Positions 19,720 through 29,377 of a stretch of DNA of 64,000 nucleotides are shown one piece after another. Origin of the DNA: Rhizobium sp. Root482 (GTDB lineage: Bacteria > Pseudomonadota > Alphaproteobacteria > Rhizobiales > Rhizobiaceae). A model generated the notes under the pieces. The model did not search any database, had not been told where the DNA came from, and was given only the letters and a program-made list of their open reading frames with translations. A program made the translations under genes and the position numbers. The DNA lies in contig NZ_LMFA01000008.1 of NCBI RefSeq assembly GCF_001426565.1, forward strand, positions 1-64,000, written 5' to 3'. Each line of letters opens with the position of its first letter. The stretch's first letter is position 1.

Positions 19720-20235
19720 CTATGGTTTAAATTCTCGGCGTAACACAACGACGGTCGGGTCATCTTTAGCGTCGAAGACCTGGAAATCCATATCACGTTC
19801 CAACTCGATCGCGGCGTGGTTTTCACGGCTCTCCAGCGACTCAATGCTCTTGAAGTTGTGTCGCTCCGCATATCTACAGATATGCGCGAGCATTTCCCAG
19901 CTTATCCCCTGCCGCTTGAAGTCCTTGCGGATCGAAAGCGCCACTTCTGCGCGCTGCGCATCTTCGCTCGCCGCCAGCATTGCCACCGCCAGAAGAGTTT
20001 GATCTCGAGCGAACGCCAAGAAGTTCACTATACCAGGATCATCGACACGCGTCATTGTGAGAAGCCGTTCGTGAGATACGGCCTTCATTCCCGAGAGAAA
20101 TCGAAATCGGATGTCCTCTGGCGTCACGTGCCTAAAAAACTCCGCAACGATCGCTTCGTCTTTCGGCGTCGCTTGCCGGACATGAAAGCGGAACCCGGTG
20201 CGTGTGGTCAGGTCACTCTCGGCGTGGTCGAGCAT
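19720..20235 (-). CDS. GNAT-family N-acetyltransferase
   Basis: The 171-residue protein has the GNAT layout: an N-terminal FHVRQATPKDEAIVAEFF strand-helix, an FRFLSG stretch typical of the domain found at the C-terminus of Pat-like protein acetyltransferases, and an acetyl-CoA pyrophosphate loop region (VALSIRKDFKRQGISWEML, with the Q/R-x-x-G motif as RQGISW). Substrate unknown; similar small rhizobial proteins sit beside hypoxia genes. It is convergent with the metal ATPase. Start ATG at 20235 lies behind GGAGACACGAG. Confidence 0.85.
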   Translation of the reverse strand: MLDHAESDLTTRTGFRFHVRQATPKDEAIVAEFFRHVTPEDIRFRFLSGMKAVSHERLLTMTRVDDPGIVNFLAFARDQTLLAVAMLAASEDAQRAEVALSIRKDFKRQGISWEMLAHICRYAERHNFKSIESLESRENHAAIELERDMDFQVFDAKDDPTVVVLRREFKP

Positions 20236-20543
20236 CTCGTGTCTCCTTCGAGCTGGCGTTCAGTCGCTTGCGCTGCGATCCATTGCATTGCGATTTGATA
20301 GCTAGTGTAACACCGTTGTCAACGGAAGCCCGTTCGTCCTCGAAGATCCCGCGTTCCCAATGTCGACTAAGCACGGCAGTTTCTGTACAGTGTGCTACGG
20401 AAGACATTCAAGCTCGCCATAAGCTTTCCTGGGAACCGCAACTCTTCTCTTTCAGGCTGAGCCGATCAATGAGGCGGACCACCGGCATTCTCATTTTCCT
20501 GTCCCGGAAAATGGGGGCCAGTGCAACAATCAGAGGAGCTCCG

Positions 20544-21623
20544 ATGTCTGGAATTAGAATGAAGGCAGCCATCTTCGTCGAGCCGGGACGGATCGTTTTG
20601 GACGAGAAGCCAATACCGGATGTCGGACCGCTCGATGCGCTCATCAGGATTACGACAACCACGATCTGCGGCACGGACGTGCATATCCTGAAGGGCGAGT
20701 ATCCGGTTCGAAAAGGTTTGACAATCGGTCACGAGCCGGTGGGCGTAATCGAAAAGCTCGGGTCAGCTGTCAAGGGATTTACAGAGGGTCAGCGGGTCAT
20801 AGCAGGCGCCATTACGCCAAGCGGACACAGCAACGCGTGTCAATGCGGCCGCTCTTCCCAAGATGGGGCGGGCAATCGACATGGTTGGAAGGCAACCGGT
20901 GGTTGGAAGTTCGGCAATACGATTGACGGCTGCCAGGCCGAGTTCGTGCTGGTCCCCGACGCCATGGCGAACCTGGCAGAAGTGCCGGATGGCCTTAGCG
21001 ATGAACAGGTGCTGATGTGTCCCGACATCATGTCGACCGGCTTCAGCGGGGCTGAACAGGGCGACATCAAGATAGGGGATGTCGTGGCGATATTTGCCCA
21101 AGGGCCCATTGGTTTGTGTGCCACGGTTGGTGCAAAGCTGCTCGGCGCTTCGAATATCATTGCCGTCGACAAGCTGCCCCAACGGCTCGACATGGCCCGG
21201 CGCCTCGGCGCGAACCACGTCGTCGATTTTAGCCGGGTGAATCCTGTTGAAGAAATCATGCGCGTCACCGAAGGGAGGGGCGTCGACGTTGCCATCGAGG
21301 CGCTTGGCACGCAAGCGACGTTTGAAGCGTGTCTGCGCGTTCTGAGACCCGGAGGAACGTTGTCCAGCCTTGGCGTTTACTCCTCCGACCTGACCATTCC
21401 GCTCGATGCCTTTGCTGCCGGTCTTGGTGACAACCGGATCGTGACAGGCCTATGCCCAGGTGGGAAGGAAAGGATGCGGCGGCTCATGGCCATGATTGAA
21501 TCAGGACGTGTGGATCTTGGAGCAATGGTCACTCATCGCTTCAAGCTCGACGATATCGAAGCGGCATATGACCTCTTTGCCAACCAAAGGGATGGCGTGT
21601 TCAAGGTTGCGATCACACCCTGA
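20544..21623 (+). CDS. Zinc-dependent alcohol dehydrogenase
   Basis: A 359-residue medium-chain dehydrogenase. It has the catalytic zinc ligands Cys in TTICGTDVH and His-Glu in IGHEPVG, the Rossmann GPIGLCATVGAKLLGA region and an NAD-choice acid (AVDK). The usual four-cysteine structural zinc lobe is reduced (only CQCG is seen), with an insertion rich in Gly/Trp (GNRHGWKATGGWKFG) as in isopropanol/threonine-type dehydrogenases. The ATG at 20544 has AGAGGAG upstream; an in-frame upstream extension lacks this. It precedes the acetate kinase fusion by 88 bases, suggesting a fermentative unit. Confidence 0.9.
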   Translation: MSGIRMKAAIFVEPGRIVLDEKPIPDVGPLDALIRITTTTICGTDVHILKGEYPVRKGLTIGHEPVGVIEKLGSAVKGFTEGQRVIAGAITPSGHSNACQCGRSSQDGAGNRHGWKATGGWKFGNTIDGCQAEFVLVPDAMANLAEVPDGLSDEQVLMCPDIMSTGFSGAEQGDIKIGDVVAIFAQGPIGLCATVGAKLLGASNIIAVDKLPQRLDMARRLGANHVVDFSRVNPVEEIMRVTEGRGVDVAIEALGTQATFEACLRVLRPGGTLSSLGVYSSDLTIPLDAFAAGLGDNRIVTGLCPGGKERMRRLMAMIESGRVDLGAMVTHRFKLDDIEAAYDLFANQRDGVFKVAITP

Positions 21624-21711
21624 GACGATGGCTATTACCGTCGTGTCGTTTCAACTGAGGAAACGGACTAGCCCTCACACTGCATAGGCGAAATAGCCTG
21701 AAAGGCGCTCT

Positions 21712-23508
21712 GTGAAAATACTTGTGTTGAACTGCGGCAGTTCCAGCCTGAAAGTCGGCGTGTTCGAAATTGCAGAAAACGCGACCGAAATATTCAAAGC
21801 AACCTATGAGAAATTCGAGGCCGGGTGCTGTTCCTACAAGATCACAAATAACGGTGCGACGGAGACAGGGCAAGAGCCATTTGACAACATTGCCGCTGCC
21901 CTGGTCGCCCTCCCGCAGATTCTTGATCGCTACGGAGTTGCCCAACTGCAAGCGGTAGGTCACCGGATCGTCCATGGGGGCGAAAAATTCCGGAGCACTG
22001 CGGTCCTTGACGAAGCGACGATTGCGGCAATCGAGGCGCTGACGGCTTTGGCGCCGCTCCACAATCCCGCAAATCTACTGGCCGTACGCATTGCAAAGGA
22101 GGTGTGGTCCAGCCTTCCTCAGGTCGGGGTTTTCGACACCGCGTTCCATAGCACCAACCCTGCGCGCGCAACGACTTATGCCGTTCCGAAAGCTTGGCGT
22201 GATGCTGGTCTGCGGCGGTTCGGGTTTCATGGCACCTCGCACAAATATGTGGCTGTCCGGGCCGCAGAAGAGATCGGTGCCCCGATTCGTGATCTCCAAA
22301 TCATCAGCGTGCACCTTGGGAACGGTGCGAGCGTTTGCGCAATCAACCGTGGAGAGAGCATAGATACCTCGATGGGCATGACACCGCTTGAGGGATTGGT
22401 GATGGGGACACGCTCAGGTGACGTTGATCCCGGCCTGTTTGGGTTTGTGTCACGGCAACTTGGTCTGTCGATAGCGGAGGTAGAGGCGGCTCTATATTCG
22501 CAGAGCGGGCTTTTGGGACTGACAGACTCATCCGACATGCGCGATGTGGAAGCCCGGGCCAGTAAAGGTGACATCGAAGCCCAACTTGCCATTGAATTGT
22601 TCGCCTATCGTGCCCGGAAATATATTGGCGCATATGCGGCGGCGATGGGTGGGCTTGATGCGGTCGTTTTTACCGGAGGCATCGGTGAAAACTCCCCATC
22701 CATGCGTCGGCGCATATGCGATGGCTTGGAGTTCATGGGTTTGCGGCTCGATCACGACCGCAACCAGTGCGTTGAACTGGCCGACCACGCAGCACCGCAG
22801 ATCCAGGCCTATGGCGCCAGAGTGCGGGTCATCGTCACCGAGACTGCCGAGCAATTGATGATTGCCCGGGAGACCGCCGCGGAATTGACGCCGAAGGTAA
22901 CAGTGCCTGGATCGATCCCCGTCGCGGTATCGGCACGTCATGTTCATCTGTCGCGGACAGCGGTTGAGACCTTGTTCGGAGCCGGCTACCAATTAATGCC
23001 TGCGGTTCCTCTTCGCCAGCCTGGACAGTGGGCCGCGAGCGAGCGGGTCACATTGCAGGGACCAAAAGGTCGCCTGGAGCGCGTGGCCATCCTCGGCCCC
23101 GAGCGGCTGAAAACGCAGGTCGAAATCTCAAGAACAGATGGCTTTGCGCTTGGAATTGATGCGCCCGTTCGTGACAGTGGCAAGCTTGATGGCACCCCAT
23201 CGGTTCAGCTCATCGGACCTGTCGGTATCCTCAACACCGATGGACTGATCGTGGCCGCCCGGCACATTCATACCAATCCGGACGATGCCAGCCGCCTGGG
23301 CCTTTCCGACGGCATGCTCGTCGATGTCCATATCGGCGATGAGGAGCGCGGACTGATATTTGGCAAGACAATAATCCGGGTGAGCGCCAACGCCGTAACC
23401 GAAATGCATATCGATACTGATGAGGCGAACGCCGCCGATATCCGGGTCAGTGGTGAGGGTTCTCTTGTTCGGGATCTTCGCGTGGTTGCTGTGACGACCA
23501 ACGGGTAG
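21712..23508 (+). CDS. ackA: Acetate kinase fused to PduL-type phosphotransacylase
   Basis: The first 395 residues or so are acetate kinase: NCGSSSLKVG at the start, the VHGGEKF and FDTAFHST loops, HLGNGAS and GGIGENS near residue 322. From about residue 405 to 598 follows a PduL-like phosphotransacylase, with both zinc-site signatures (SARHVHLS and AARHIH) and EMHIDTDEANAA. Together they would interconvert acyl-CoA, acyl phosphate and acid plus ATP in one chain. The start is GTG at 21712 with a modest AAAGG. It follows the alcohol dehydrogenase and lies in the low-oxygen block, so fermentative ATP formation is likely. The fusion is in frame without any internal stop. Confidence 0.93.
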   Translation: MKILVLNCGSSSLKVGVFEIAENATEIFKATYEKFEAGCCSYKITNNGATETGQEPFDNIAAALVALPQILDRYGVAQLQAVGHRIVHGGEKFRSTAVLDEATIAAIEALTALAPLHNPANLLAVRIAKEVWSSLPQVGVFDTAFHSTNPARATTYAVPKAWRDAGLRRFGFHGTSHKYVAVRAAEEIGAPIRDLQIISVHLGNGASVCAINRGESIDTSMGMTPLEGLVMGTRSGDVDPGLFGFVSRQLGLSIAEVEAALYSQSGLLGLTDSSDMRDVEARASKGDIEAQLAIELFAYRARKYIGAYAAAMGGLDAVVFTGGIGENSPSMRRRICDGLEFMGLRLDHDRNQCVELADHAAPQIQAYGARVRVIVTETAEQLMIARETAAELTPKVTVPGSIPVAVSARHVHLSRTAVETLFGAGYQLMPAVPLRQPGQWAASERVTLQGPKGRLERVAILGPERLKTQVEISRTDGFALGIDAPVRDSGKLDGTPSVQLIGPVGILNTDGLIVAARHIHTNPDDASRLGLSDGMLVDVHIGDEERGLIFGKTIIRVSANAVTEMHIDTDEANAADIRVSGEGSLVRDLRVVAVTTNG

Positions 23509-23683
23509 TGGGCGTACTGATTCGACCGGTTGCGCATCCTAATTATACGGAAAGGGAGTATGCCGCTCTCCATGGGCCATCACTTATTGAGGTGCCCGCA
23601 AAGACAGGTTGTTAACCCTGTCCCTTCGCTCCAGCTTAACTCAGGGGTTCTAGGCTTCTGCTTAATCAACAGGCAGACAAGGC

Positions 23684-25858
23684 ATGATCAGACAGTCGCA
23701 GTGGTTCGTGAAATGGGTTCTTCCGGCAAGCTTGTCCGCTTTGGTCGGAGGCATGCTTTTTGCAACCCTTTATTGGGCCGCAAGCGAAACCAACGACGTC
23801 GCTGCGGAGCGACAGAAGGACCTTGTCACCCTCATCGTCTCGAAAATTCAGACGTCCGTTGCCCATGACCAGGAGAGCGCTACGGTATGGGACGACGCCG
23901 TCATCAAAACGAAGGACCGTGATCTCGACTGGATCGACGTAAACCTTGGCCAATGGATGAACACGTACTTTAGCCATGACGCGGCCGTCGTGCTTTCCGC
24001 AGACGGCCAGCCGATCTTCCGGTTTGTCGCAAAGTCGGCCGCGATGCCGTCCTCAGGGGATCTACGTCAGGCATATGCTCCCTTAGTGACCCGGCTCCAA
24101 GAACGGCTTCTCGTCGGTGATCAACAGGGCGTGACGGACAAAACACTTTCGATCGGCGAGAGTGATCTGGCCTATGTGGGAAGCCGACCTGCAGTGGTGA
24201 GTGTCAAACCTATCATTTCCGATACAGGCGAGATCGGAGAGCGGGCGGGCGAGGAGAACCTGCATGTCGCGGTACGGTTCCTGGACGATGCATTGCCTAA
24301 AGAGATCGGTAGCGAATACCGGTTCGCTGAGATGCAGTTCACGACAACAGCACCTGACGACAAACGCCATTCGCAAATCGCTCTTACCTCGAGGTCCGGA
24401 CAGGTGATCGGGTATTTCAACTGGCATCCGTTCGAGCCCGGAACGAACGTGTTGCGTGCGACCCTCCCGGTTTTAGGTCTTGCGGTCTTTGGCGTATTCG
24501 TTGCCGCCAGTCTGGCGGGGCACGCAATCTGGAGACGCTCGGTCAAACTCCACTCCAATCGCCGCGAGCTTCAGCACCTGGCGCTGCATGACACACTGAC
24601 CGGCCTGGCCAATAGAGCTCACTTTAAAAGGGAGCTTGCCTTGCGTGTGCAGCAAACACAGCCTGACGAAACCTGCAGCGTGCTCTTCATCGATCTCGAT
24701 CGGTTCAAGGCAGTCAATGACACCTATGGTCACCCGACAGGCGACAGGCTTATTTCTCTTGTTGCAAAGCGAATGAGTGAAATCCTACCCGGTGCTTTGA
24801 TTGGACGGATCGGAGGGGACGAGTTCACGGTCTTCCTGCAGAGGATCCAAGCCGCGGAAGTCGCCGTCATTGCCGACAGGATTGTTGCGTGTCTCCGCGA
24901 GCCATTCGATATAGACGGAGTGCATGTCTCCATCGGTGCGAGTGTTGGCGCGGCGATTGGGCCGGGTGCGAGTGCCGATGCCGCCGAACTGACCAGGCAA
25001 GCTGATATCGCACTCTACCATGCAAAAGCCGCGGGACGGAATACATATGCCTTGTTTGGTGAGCATATGGACGACCTTCTTCGCAGCCGCCGAAAACTTG
25101 AGCAGGATCTTCGCGAAGCATTGGAAACCGGAACCCAAATCGAAGTTGTCTACCAACCGGTCTATTTAGCCGACAGCTCGGGACCATGCTCAGTGGAGGC
25201 TCTGGCACGTTGGAAGCACCCAGAGTTGGGCTCCATCGCTCCAGACGTGTTCATTCCGCTGGCCGAGGAAATCGGCGTCGTTCACACGATTGGCGCTCTC
25301 GTACTCGACGACGCATGCAGCCTCATTGCCAGTTTGCCCGAAACGCGAATTGCCGTGAATGCTTCGGCCGTGGAGCTGGGCTCTCCCGGCTATTCCCTTC
25401 GCGTCCTTTCCGCTCTGGCTAAGTGGGGGATTGAGCCGGCTCGACTGGAAATTGAAATCACCGAAAGCCTTGTTATCAGCAGGGAAGGTGAAACCGACCA
25501 GAACATTATGATGCTCAGGGCCGCGGGCGTGAAATTCGCGATTGACGACTTTGGTACCGGTTATTCGTCATTCTCGAGGGTGCAGAACGTCACTGTGGAC
25601 CGGATCAAGATCGACAAATCGTTTATTGGAGCGATCGGCGAGGGCAAAAACACCGCGATTGTCGAGGCGATCATCAACATGGCGCGGGCGCAAGGACTGC
25701 AAACAACGGCCGAAGGGGTCGAAACGGACCAACAAAGGGAGGTCCTGAAATCGCTTGGATGCAACAACATTCAAGGCTTCCTGATGTCACGACCGATCGC
25801 ACGCGGCGAAATTATCGCGCTTTTGGGCCCAAGAGAGGCCAGGATCGTGCGGGTTTGA
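23684..25858 (+). CDS. CHASE4-GGDEF-EAL cyclic-di-GMP protein
   Basis: The 724-residue membrane sensor has an N-terminal helix (residues 10-32), a periplasmic CHASE4-like region with the ATVWDDAV signature, a second helix near residue 265 (VLGLAVFGVFVAASLAGHAI), then GGDEF and EAL domains. The GGDEF motif (RIGGDEF, near residue 377) and the EAL motif (VEALARW, near 504) are intact, as are DDFGTGYSS and EGVET, so both synthesis and breakdown of c-di-GMP are possible. It may couple redox or ligand sensing to biofilm state. Start ATG 23684 has a weak ribosome site. Confidence 0.93.
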   Translation: MIRQSQWFVKWVLPASLSALVGGMLFATLYWAASETNDVAAERQKDLVTLIVSKIQTSVAHDQESATVWDDAVIKTKDRDLDWIDVNLGQWMNTYFSHDAAVVLSADGQPIFRFVAKSAAMPSSGDLRQAYAPLVTRLQERLLVGDQQGVTDKTLSIGESDLAYVGSRPAVVSVKPIISDTGEIGERAGEENLHVAVRFLDDALPKEIGSEYRFAEMQFTTTAPDDKRHSQIALTSRSGQVIGYFNWHPFEPGTNVLRATLPVLGLAVFGVFVAASLAGHAIWRRSVKLHSNRRELQHLALHDTLTGLANRAHFKRELALRVQQTQPDETCSVLFIDLDRFKAVNDTYGHPTGDRLISLVAKRMSEILPGALIGRIGGDEFTVFLQRIQAAEVAVIADRIVACLREPFDIDGVHVSIGASVGAAIGPGASADAAELTRQADIALYHAKAAGRNTYALFGEHMDDLLRSRRKLEQDLREALETGTQIEVVYQPVYLADSSGPCSVEALARWKHPELGSIAPDVFIPLAEEIGVVHTIGALVLDDACSLIASLPETRIAVNASAVELGSPGYSLRVLSALAKWGIEPARLEIEITESLVISREGETDQNIMMLRAAGVKFAIDDFGTGYSSFSRVQNVTVDRIKIDKSFIGAIGEGKNTAIVEAIINMARAQGLQTTAEGVETDQQREVLKSLGCNNIQGFLMSRPIARGEIIALLGPREARIVRV

Positions 25859-26029
25859 GATGTAGCGAACACCGAACCTGTCTCGGCTCCCATTCGGCAG
25901 TGCAATCCTGAGTTGTCATTCACGGATTAAAAGTGGTCCGCGAAAATCGTCGATATCTGCGCGCAAGCGGTCTGGCACGAAGATAAGCGCTGTTGTCGGC
26001 CGATGACGGCGATGAAGTCGACTTCTGGG

Positions 26030-26296
26030 CTACACGTACGCGTTGAACGTTCCGCATCGCCTCGACAACCGAGAAGGCTTAACTTCAGCCGTCGCCTCCA
26101 TGATCGCGACCGTTCCCAGTCCCCCGTCGCTCATCAAAACGATTTTTGCCCGCCACAAATGCTCTTGCGGCGAGCTGCCTGCGGTGAAGAACCGGGAGCA
26201 GACATCGCGCGCTACCTTGTGCGGCACGGCGTCAAAGCTGAGGTTGACCGTATCTCCGTCGGCGGGCGCCCGATCGACGATACGTTGCGGCGACAT
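26030..26296 (-). pseudogene. IS630-family transposase N-terminal remnant
   Basis: The minus strand contains SPQEHLWRAKIVLMSDGGLGT, which resembles the helix-turn-helix region at the N-terminus of IS630 transposases (normally followed by a KTxVWRWQERF-type stretch that is absent here). The frame then drifts into unrelated sequence and no DDE domain is present. It is a small, inactive relic. Confidence 0.55.
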
Positions 26297-26525
26297 GCAT
26301 GATTGTCATGGGTGCCTATAACCATTCGCGTTTGGCCCAACTTTGTTCGGCGGCGTGACCCACTCAATGTTAAAAGATGCCACTGTTCCTCTGTTCCTAG
26401 CGCACCAGGCCAGATTTTGACGATGTAAAAACGCATCGCCAGATGTAGCGCGCCGTGCATTCGTTCGACGCATGCCCTGGCCGCCCAGATGAAAATCTGG
26501 GTGGCCCATTGATTCTAAGTCGTCT

Positions 26526-26984
26526 TTAACCCACCAGATTGGCTCTGCGTCCATGGATCTCGCCCACGACAATTCCGTAGAAGATGTGCGGCGAGGATGA
26601 CGATATGGGCAGTTCATATGGCTTCAGAGCGCCGATTTCCCACCAGTCCGGATATTGCTGCAAAACAGACCAGGCGTGCAGTCTCTGATTATGCCACGCT
26701 TCTGTATCCGGATATTCTTCAAATCTCCCTCCGACGATAACGCTGCCCCATCCCTTGCCCTCTCCTTCCACATCGATTTGGAGGCAGACATTGTTGTTAA
26801 CCCGCATCCACTCAACCTTCTTGCCGGGCATCGAGAAGCTGTAGATTTTGCCTTGCTCGGCAACAAAATAAATCGGGACAATATAGGGAACGCTGTCTTT
26901 GCAGCAAGCAAGGTGACCGAACCGAGCTTTTTCGAGCACCGCACGGCATTCTCCCCCGGTCAATTCTTTCAGGATGTACGTCAT
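26526..26984 (-). CDS. Pyridoxamine-5'-phosphate-oxidase-like FMN-binding protein
   Basis: The 152-residue product has the split-barrel flavin fold seen in the NimA/PPOX-like group: LEKARFGHLACCKDSVPYIVP, then IYSFSMPGKKVEWMR and an acidic loop before WGSVIVGGRFEEYPD. The cofactor is probably FMN or F420-like; substrate unknown. I chose ATG 26984, with GAGGAAG six bases upstream, over an in-frame ATG at 27008 that lacks a ribosome site. The FixK-type box at 27041-27054 is placed to drive it. Such proteins are common in rhizobial hypoxia regulons. Confidence 0.85.
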   Translation of the reverse strand: MTYILKELTGGECRAVLEKARFGHLACCKDSVPYIVPIYFVAEQGKIYSFSMPGKKVEWMRVNNNVCLQIDVEGEGKGWGSVIVGGRFEEYPDTEAWHNQRLHAWSVLQQYPDWWEIGALKPYELPISSSSPHIFYGIVVGEIHGRRANLVG

Positions 26985-27040
26985 TAGAGCTTCCTCATTC
27001 CAGGACATATCAGTTTAACGCAGGGCGACCGGCCACAACC

Positions 27041-27054
27041 TTGATCGAGCGCAA
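27041..27054. promoter_or_regulatory. Putative FixK/FNR-type box between PPOX-like and BON genes
   Basis: TTGATCGAGCGCAA fits the rhizobial FixK consensus TTG(A/C)-N6-(T/G)CAA. Measured leftwards, its centre is about 41 bases before a plausible start site at 27006 with a TTAAA-type -10. A TATAAT at 27057-27062 lies on the other side but too near for class II activation of the BON gene. The call rests on motif and spacing only. Confidence 0.5.
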
Positions 27055-27121
27055 AGTATAATACCGCTGATCGTTCCAAACTTAAAACGAGGTACATCCT
27101 GCCTCTTGGAAGGAGTGAGAC

Positions 27122-27526
27122 ATGGACGATCGAAGAATCCGAAGGGATATCCTTGACGAACTGGAGTTCGATCCGAGCCTCGATGCCGCCAGGATTGGTG
27201 TGGCCGTCGAACAGGGAATCGCGACGCTTTCTGGACATGTAGGATCCTACGCGCAAAAACTGATGGCGGAGTCGATTGCCCAACGCATCAGGGTTGTGCG
27301 AGCCGTCGCAAGCGAGATCGAAATACGTTGGTCAGAGCACAAGCGCCATGCAGATGACGAAATTGCTGGAAGAGCACTTGACATCATATGCTGGGATACC
27401 GCGCATCCCGATGCCGCGATAGATATCAAGGTTCACAAAGGGTGGGTTACACTATCCGGAGAAGTGCCGTGGCATTTCCAGCGGCAAGGCGCTGAAGACG
27501 CGGTCAAAAGCTCGGCGGGGTCTTAG
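27122..27526 (+). CDS. BON-domain protein, frameshifted near the C-terminus
   Basis: The 134-residue product has two BON domains, each with the expected 'V.V..G.VTLSG.V' strand (IATLSGHVGSYAQK and VTLSGEVPWHFQR). BON proteins bind phospholipid or polysaccharide surfaces and are often envelope stress proteins; no signal peptide is present here. Relatives usually continue into a third BON domain. Just after DAVK the reading frame ends, while another frame continues as LGGVLGVVN, the normal next residues, and then stops. So one base change has probably cut the gene. Start ATG has GGAAGGAG upstream. Confidence 0.75.
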   Translation: MDDRRIRRDILDELEFDPSLDAARIGVAVEQGIATLSGHVGSYAQKLMAESIAQRIRVVRAVASEIEIRWSEHKRHADDEIAGRALDIICWDTAHPDAAIDIKVHKGWVTLSGEVPWHFQRQGAEDAVKSSAGS

Positions 27527-28227
27527 GCGTCGTAAACTTTTGAGGGGCAGGCCGCAGACGAGTGCTGGAGATGTCAAACGTTGCACCGAAGACGCATTGC
27601 AGCGACTCGCTCTGACTAGGCGGTCATCTTCCACTGATGAGCCAAGGGATGGGGTCGCTGAGGCTATCGCGTAGCTGGCACTCTGACGCACACAACAGCG
27701 CATTTATCGTCGCACGCTGATGCTAAGCCAACAGTACATTCTGCGGTTTGTGGATCGCCGCGCCGGACGTTGCAGCACCCGGCATTGACGGCGCCAACCA
27801 ACGACCCTTTGCGCGATCGATGCGGCAAATCTGGTTCATCGCTGCGTGCATCGGGATCGCTTTGCCTGCAATTCTGATCATGGAGGCAAGGTGGGAGCTC
27901 TGGAGTGTGAGAAGCGCACCCGCGCGCCGGGGGCTGTCGGTCCCGGATCCCGGCGTTGCCGTCGCTATGCTGACCCTCCTGCGGCAACCCTTTTAACCGA
28001 TCTTGCGGGAGGCGAACGGCTTTCGCGGTACCCGCTCCAGCTGGTATGCCCTTTCCTGTGTTGAACGCTACGGCGCAACGACCCAGGAGTTGTCGCTGCT
28101 TGAAACTGCGCGGTTGTGGACCTTGCTCGCCAGGTTGGCCAAAATCGCACTTCACCAACACGGTTGATCTGCCGATCGTGCCGTGTTTTGAAGTAAGCAA
28201 ATTGGCGGCGAGGCTTTGACAACGGGA
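27527..28227. other. Intergenic stretch with no supported gene
   Basis: About 700 bases hold the decayed tail of the BON gene (to about 27550) and then sequence with several open frames, none with a recognisable product or good ribosome site. A minus-strand frame of over 200 codons crosses most of it but runs into the 5' part of the exonuclease gene and has low-complexity Arg/Pro-rich content, so I treat it as spurious. Nothing else was identified. Confidence 0.45.
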
Positions 28228-29208
28228 ATGGCAGAACAGTTCGACATGTTTTCGGAGCAGGCTCCGCGCGACCATGTGGTCACGCGTAGAACCTCTAAAT
28301 CCGCCGAACCGGACAAGCATGCCATCCCGATGAGTGAAGAGGACATGGTCCGTCATCTGTCGGAGACAGGCCGCTATCGGATCCTGCAGAAACTCGTGCC
28401 GCGCGCAATCTCACCATTCTCACGCCCGGAGTACCCCCTCAAGGGCATCATTCTCGACACCGAGACCACGGGGCTCAATGCTCGCAAGGATGAGATCATC
28501 GAGATTGGCGTGATCGCTTTCACCTTCGATGCGACCGGAAACATCGGTGACGTGACCGGCATCTACGGTGGGCTTCAACAGCCGAGCGTTTCCATTCCCA
28601 CTGAGATCACCAGGCTCACCGGGATCACAGATAATATGGTGGCCGGTCAGTCAATCGATATTGCTGCGTTGCAGGCGCTGATTGAACCGGCTGATCTGCT
28701 GATCGCCCACAATGCCGGCTTCGATAGGCCATTCTGCGAGGCATTTTCTCACCTGTTTTCTGGCAAGGCCTGGGCTTGCTCCAACTCCGAGATCGACTGG
28801 TCGTTGCGGGGATATGAAGGCACCAAGCTCGGATACCTGATCGGGCAAGCGGGATATTTTCATGACGGTCACCGGGCTGTCGATGATTGCTTCGCACTCC
28901 TGGAGGTCCTCGCCCGGGAAGTCGATGGAACAGCATCCACCGCCTTCGCCGAACTCTATGAAGCAAGCCAGCGGTCGCGTGTCCGTGTTTTCGCGGAGAA
29001 CAGTCCCTTCGACATGAAGGATCACCTAAAGGCGCGAGGCTATCGCTGGTCCGACGGAAGCGACGGTCGTCCCAAATCCTGGTGGATCGAGGTTGGCGAA
29101 GAAGCGTTCGATGATGAGCTCCGCTATCTCAGGGCCGATATCTACCGCTATCCAGACGCCGATCCTCCAATCAAACGCCTCACTGCCTTCGACCGGTTCC
29201 GGGCCTGA
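28228..29208 (+). CDS. DnaQ-like DEDDh 3'-5' exonuclease
   Basis: The 326-residue protein carries an exonuclease domain in its middle. ILDTETTGLN (near residue 75) is ExoI with the catalytic Asp-x-Glu, HNAGFDRPF is ExoII and HRAVDDCFA is ExoIII with the DEDDh histidine. Such domains remove 3' nucleotides, as in the proofreading subunit of polymerase III. The C-terminal 75 residues (WSDGSDGRPKSWWIEV) form an additional small domain found in rhizobial relatives. It lies in the mutagenesis island with dinB and dnaE2, which lack proofreading; a functional link is inference. ATG 28228 is preferred to a TTG twelve bases upstream; neither has a strong ribosome site. Confidence 0.85.
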   Translation: MAEQFDMFSEQAPRDHVVTRRTSKSAEPDKHAIPMSEEDMVRHLSETGRYRILQKLVPRAISPFSRPEYPLKGIILDTETTGLNARKDEIIEIGVIAFTFDATGNIGDVTGIYGGLQQPSVSIPTEITRLTGITDNMVAGQSIDIAALQALIEPADLLIAHNAGFDRPFCEAFSHLFSGKAWACSNSEIDWSLRGYEGTKLGYLIGQAGYFHDGHRAVDDCFALLEVLAREVDGTASTAFAELYEASQRSRVRVFAENSPFDMKDHLKARGYRWSDGSDGRPKSWWIEVGEEAFDDELRYLRADIYRYPDADPPIKRLTAFDRFRA

Positions 29209-29377
29209 TAGCCCCTTCAGCTCATCTCTGATTGGACCCATGCTTTGAGCGCATGGCCGACCTGAGACCTTGTGTCTTATCGACGGGCGTCCAAGGGCCT
29301 ATATTTCAATCATCGAAACGACGTTGGAACCGAAGCAAGGTTGCTGGCGTCAAGAGACCTCACGAAAGGGGATCATC

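Noticed and set aside
27664-28356. Minus-strand frame of 230 codons before the exonuclease
   Set aside because: Overlaps the exonuclease 5' end, has Arg/Pro-rich content and no family resemblance.
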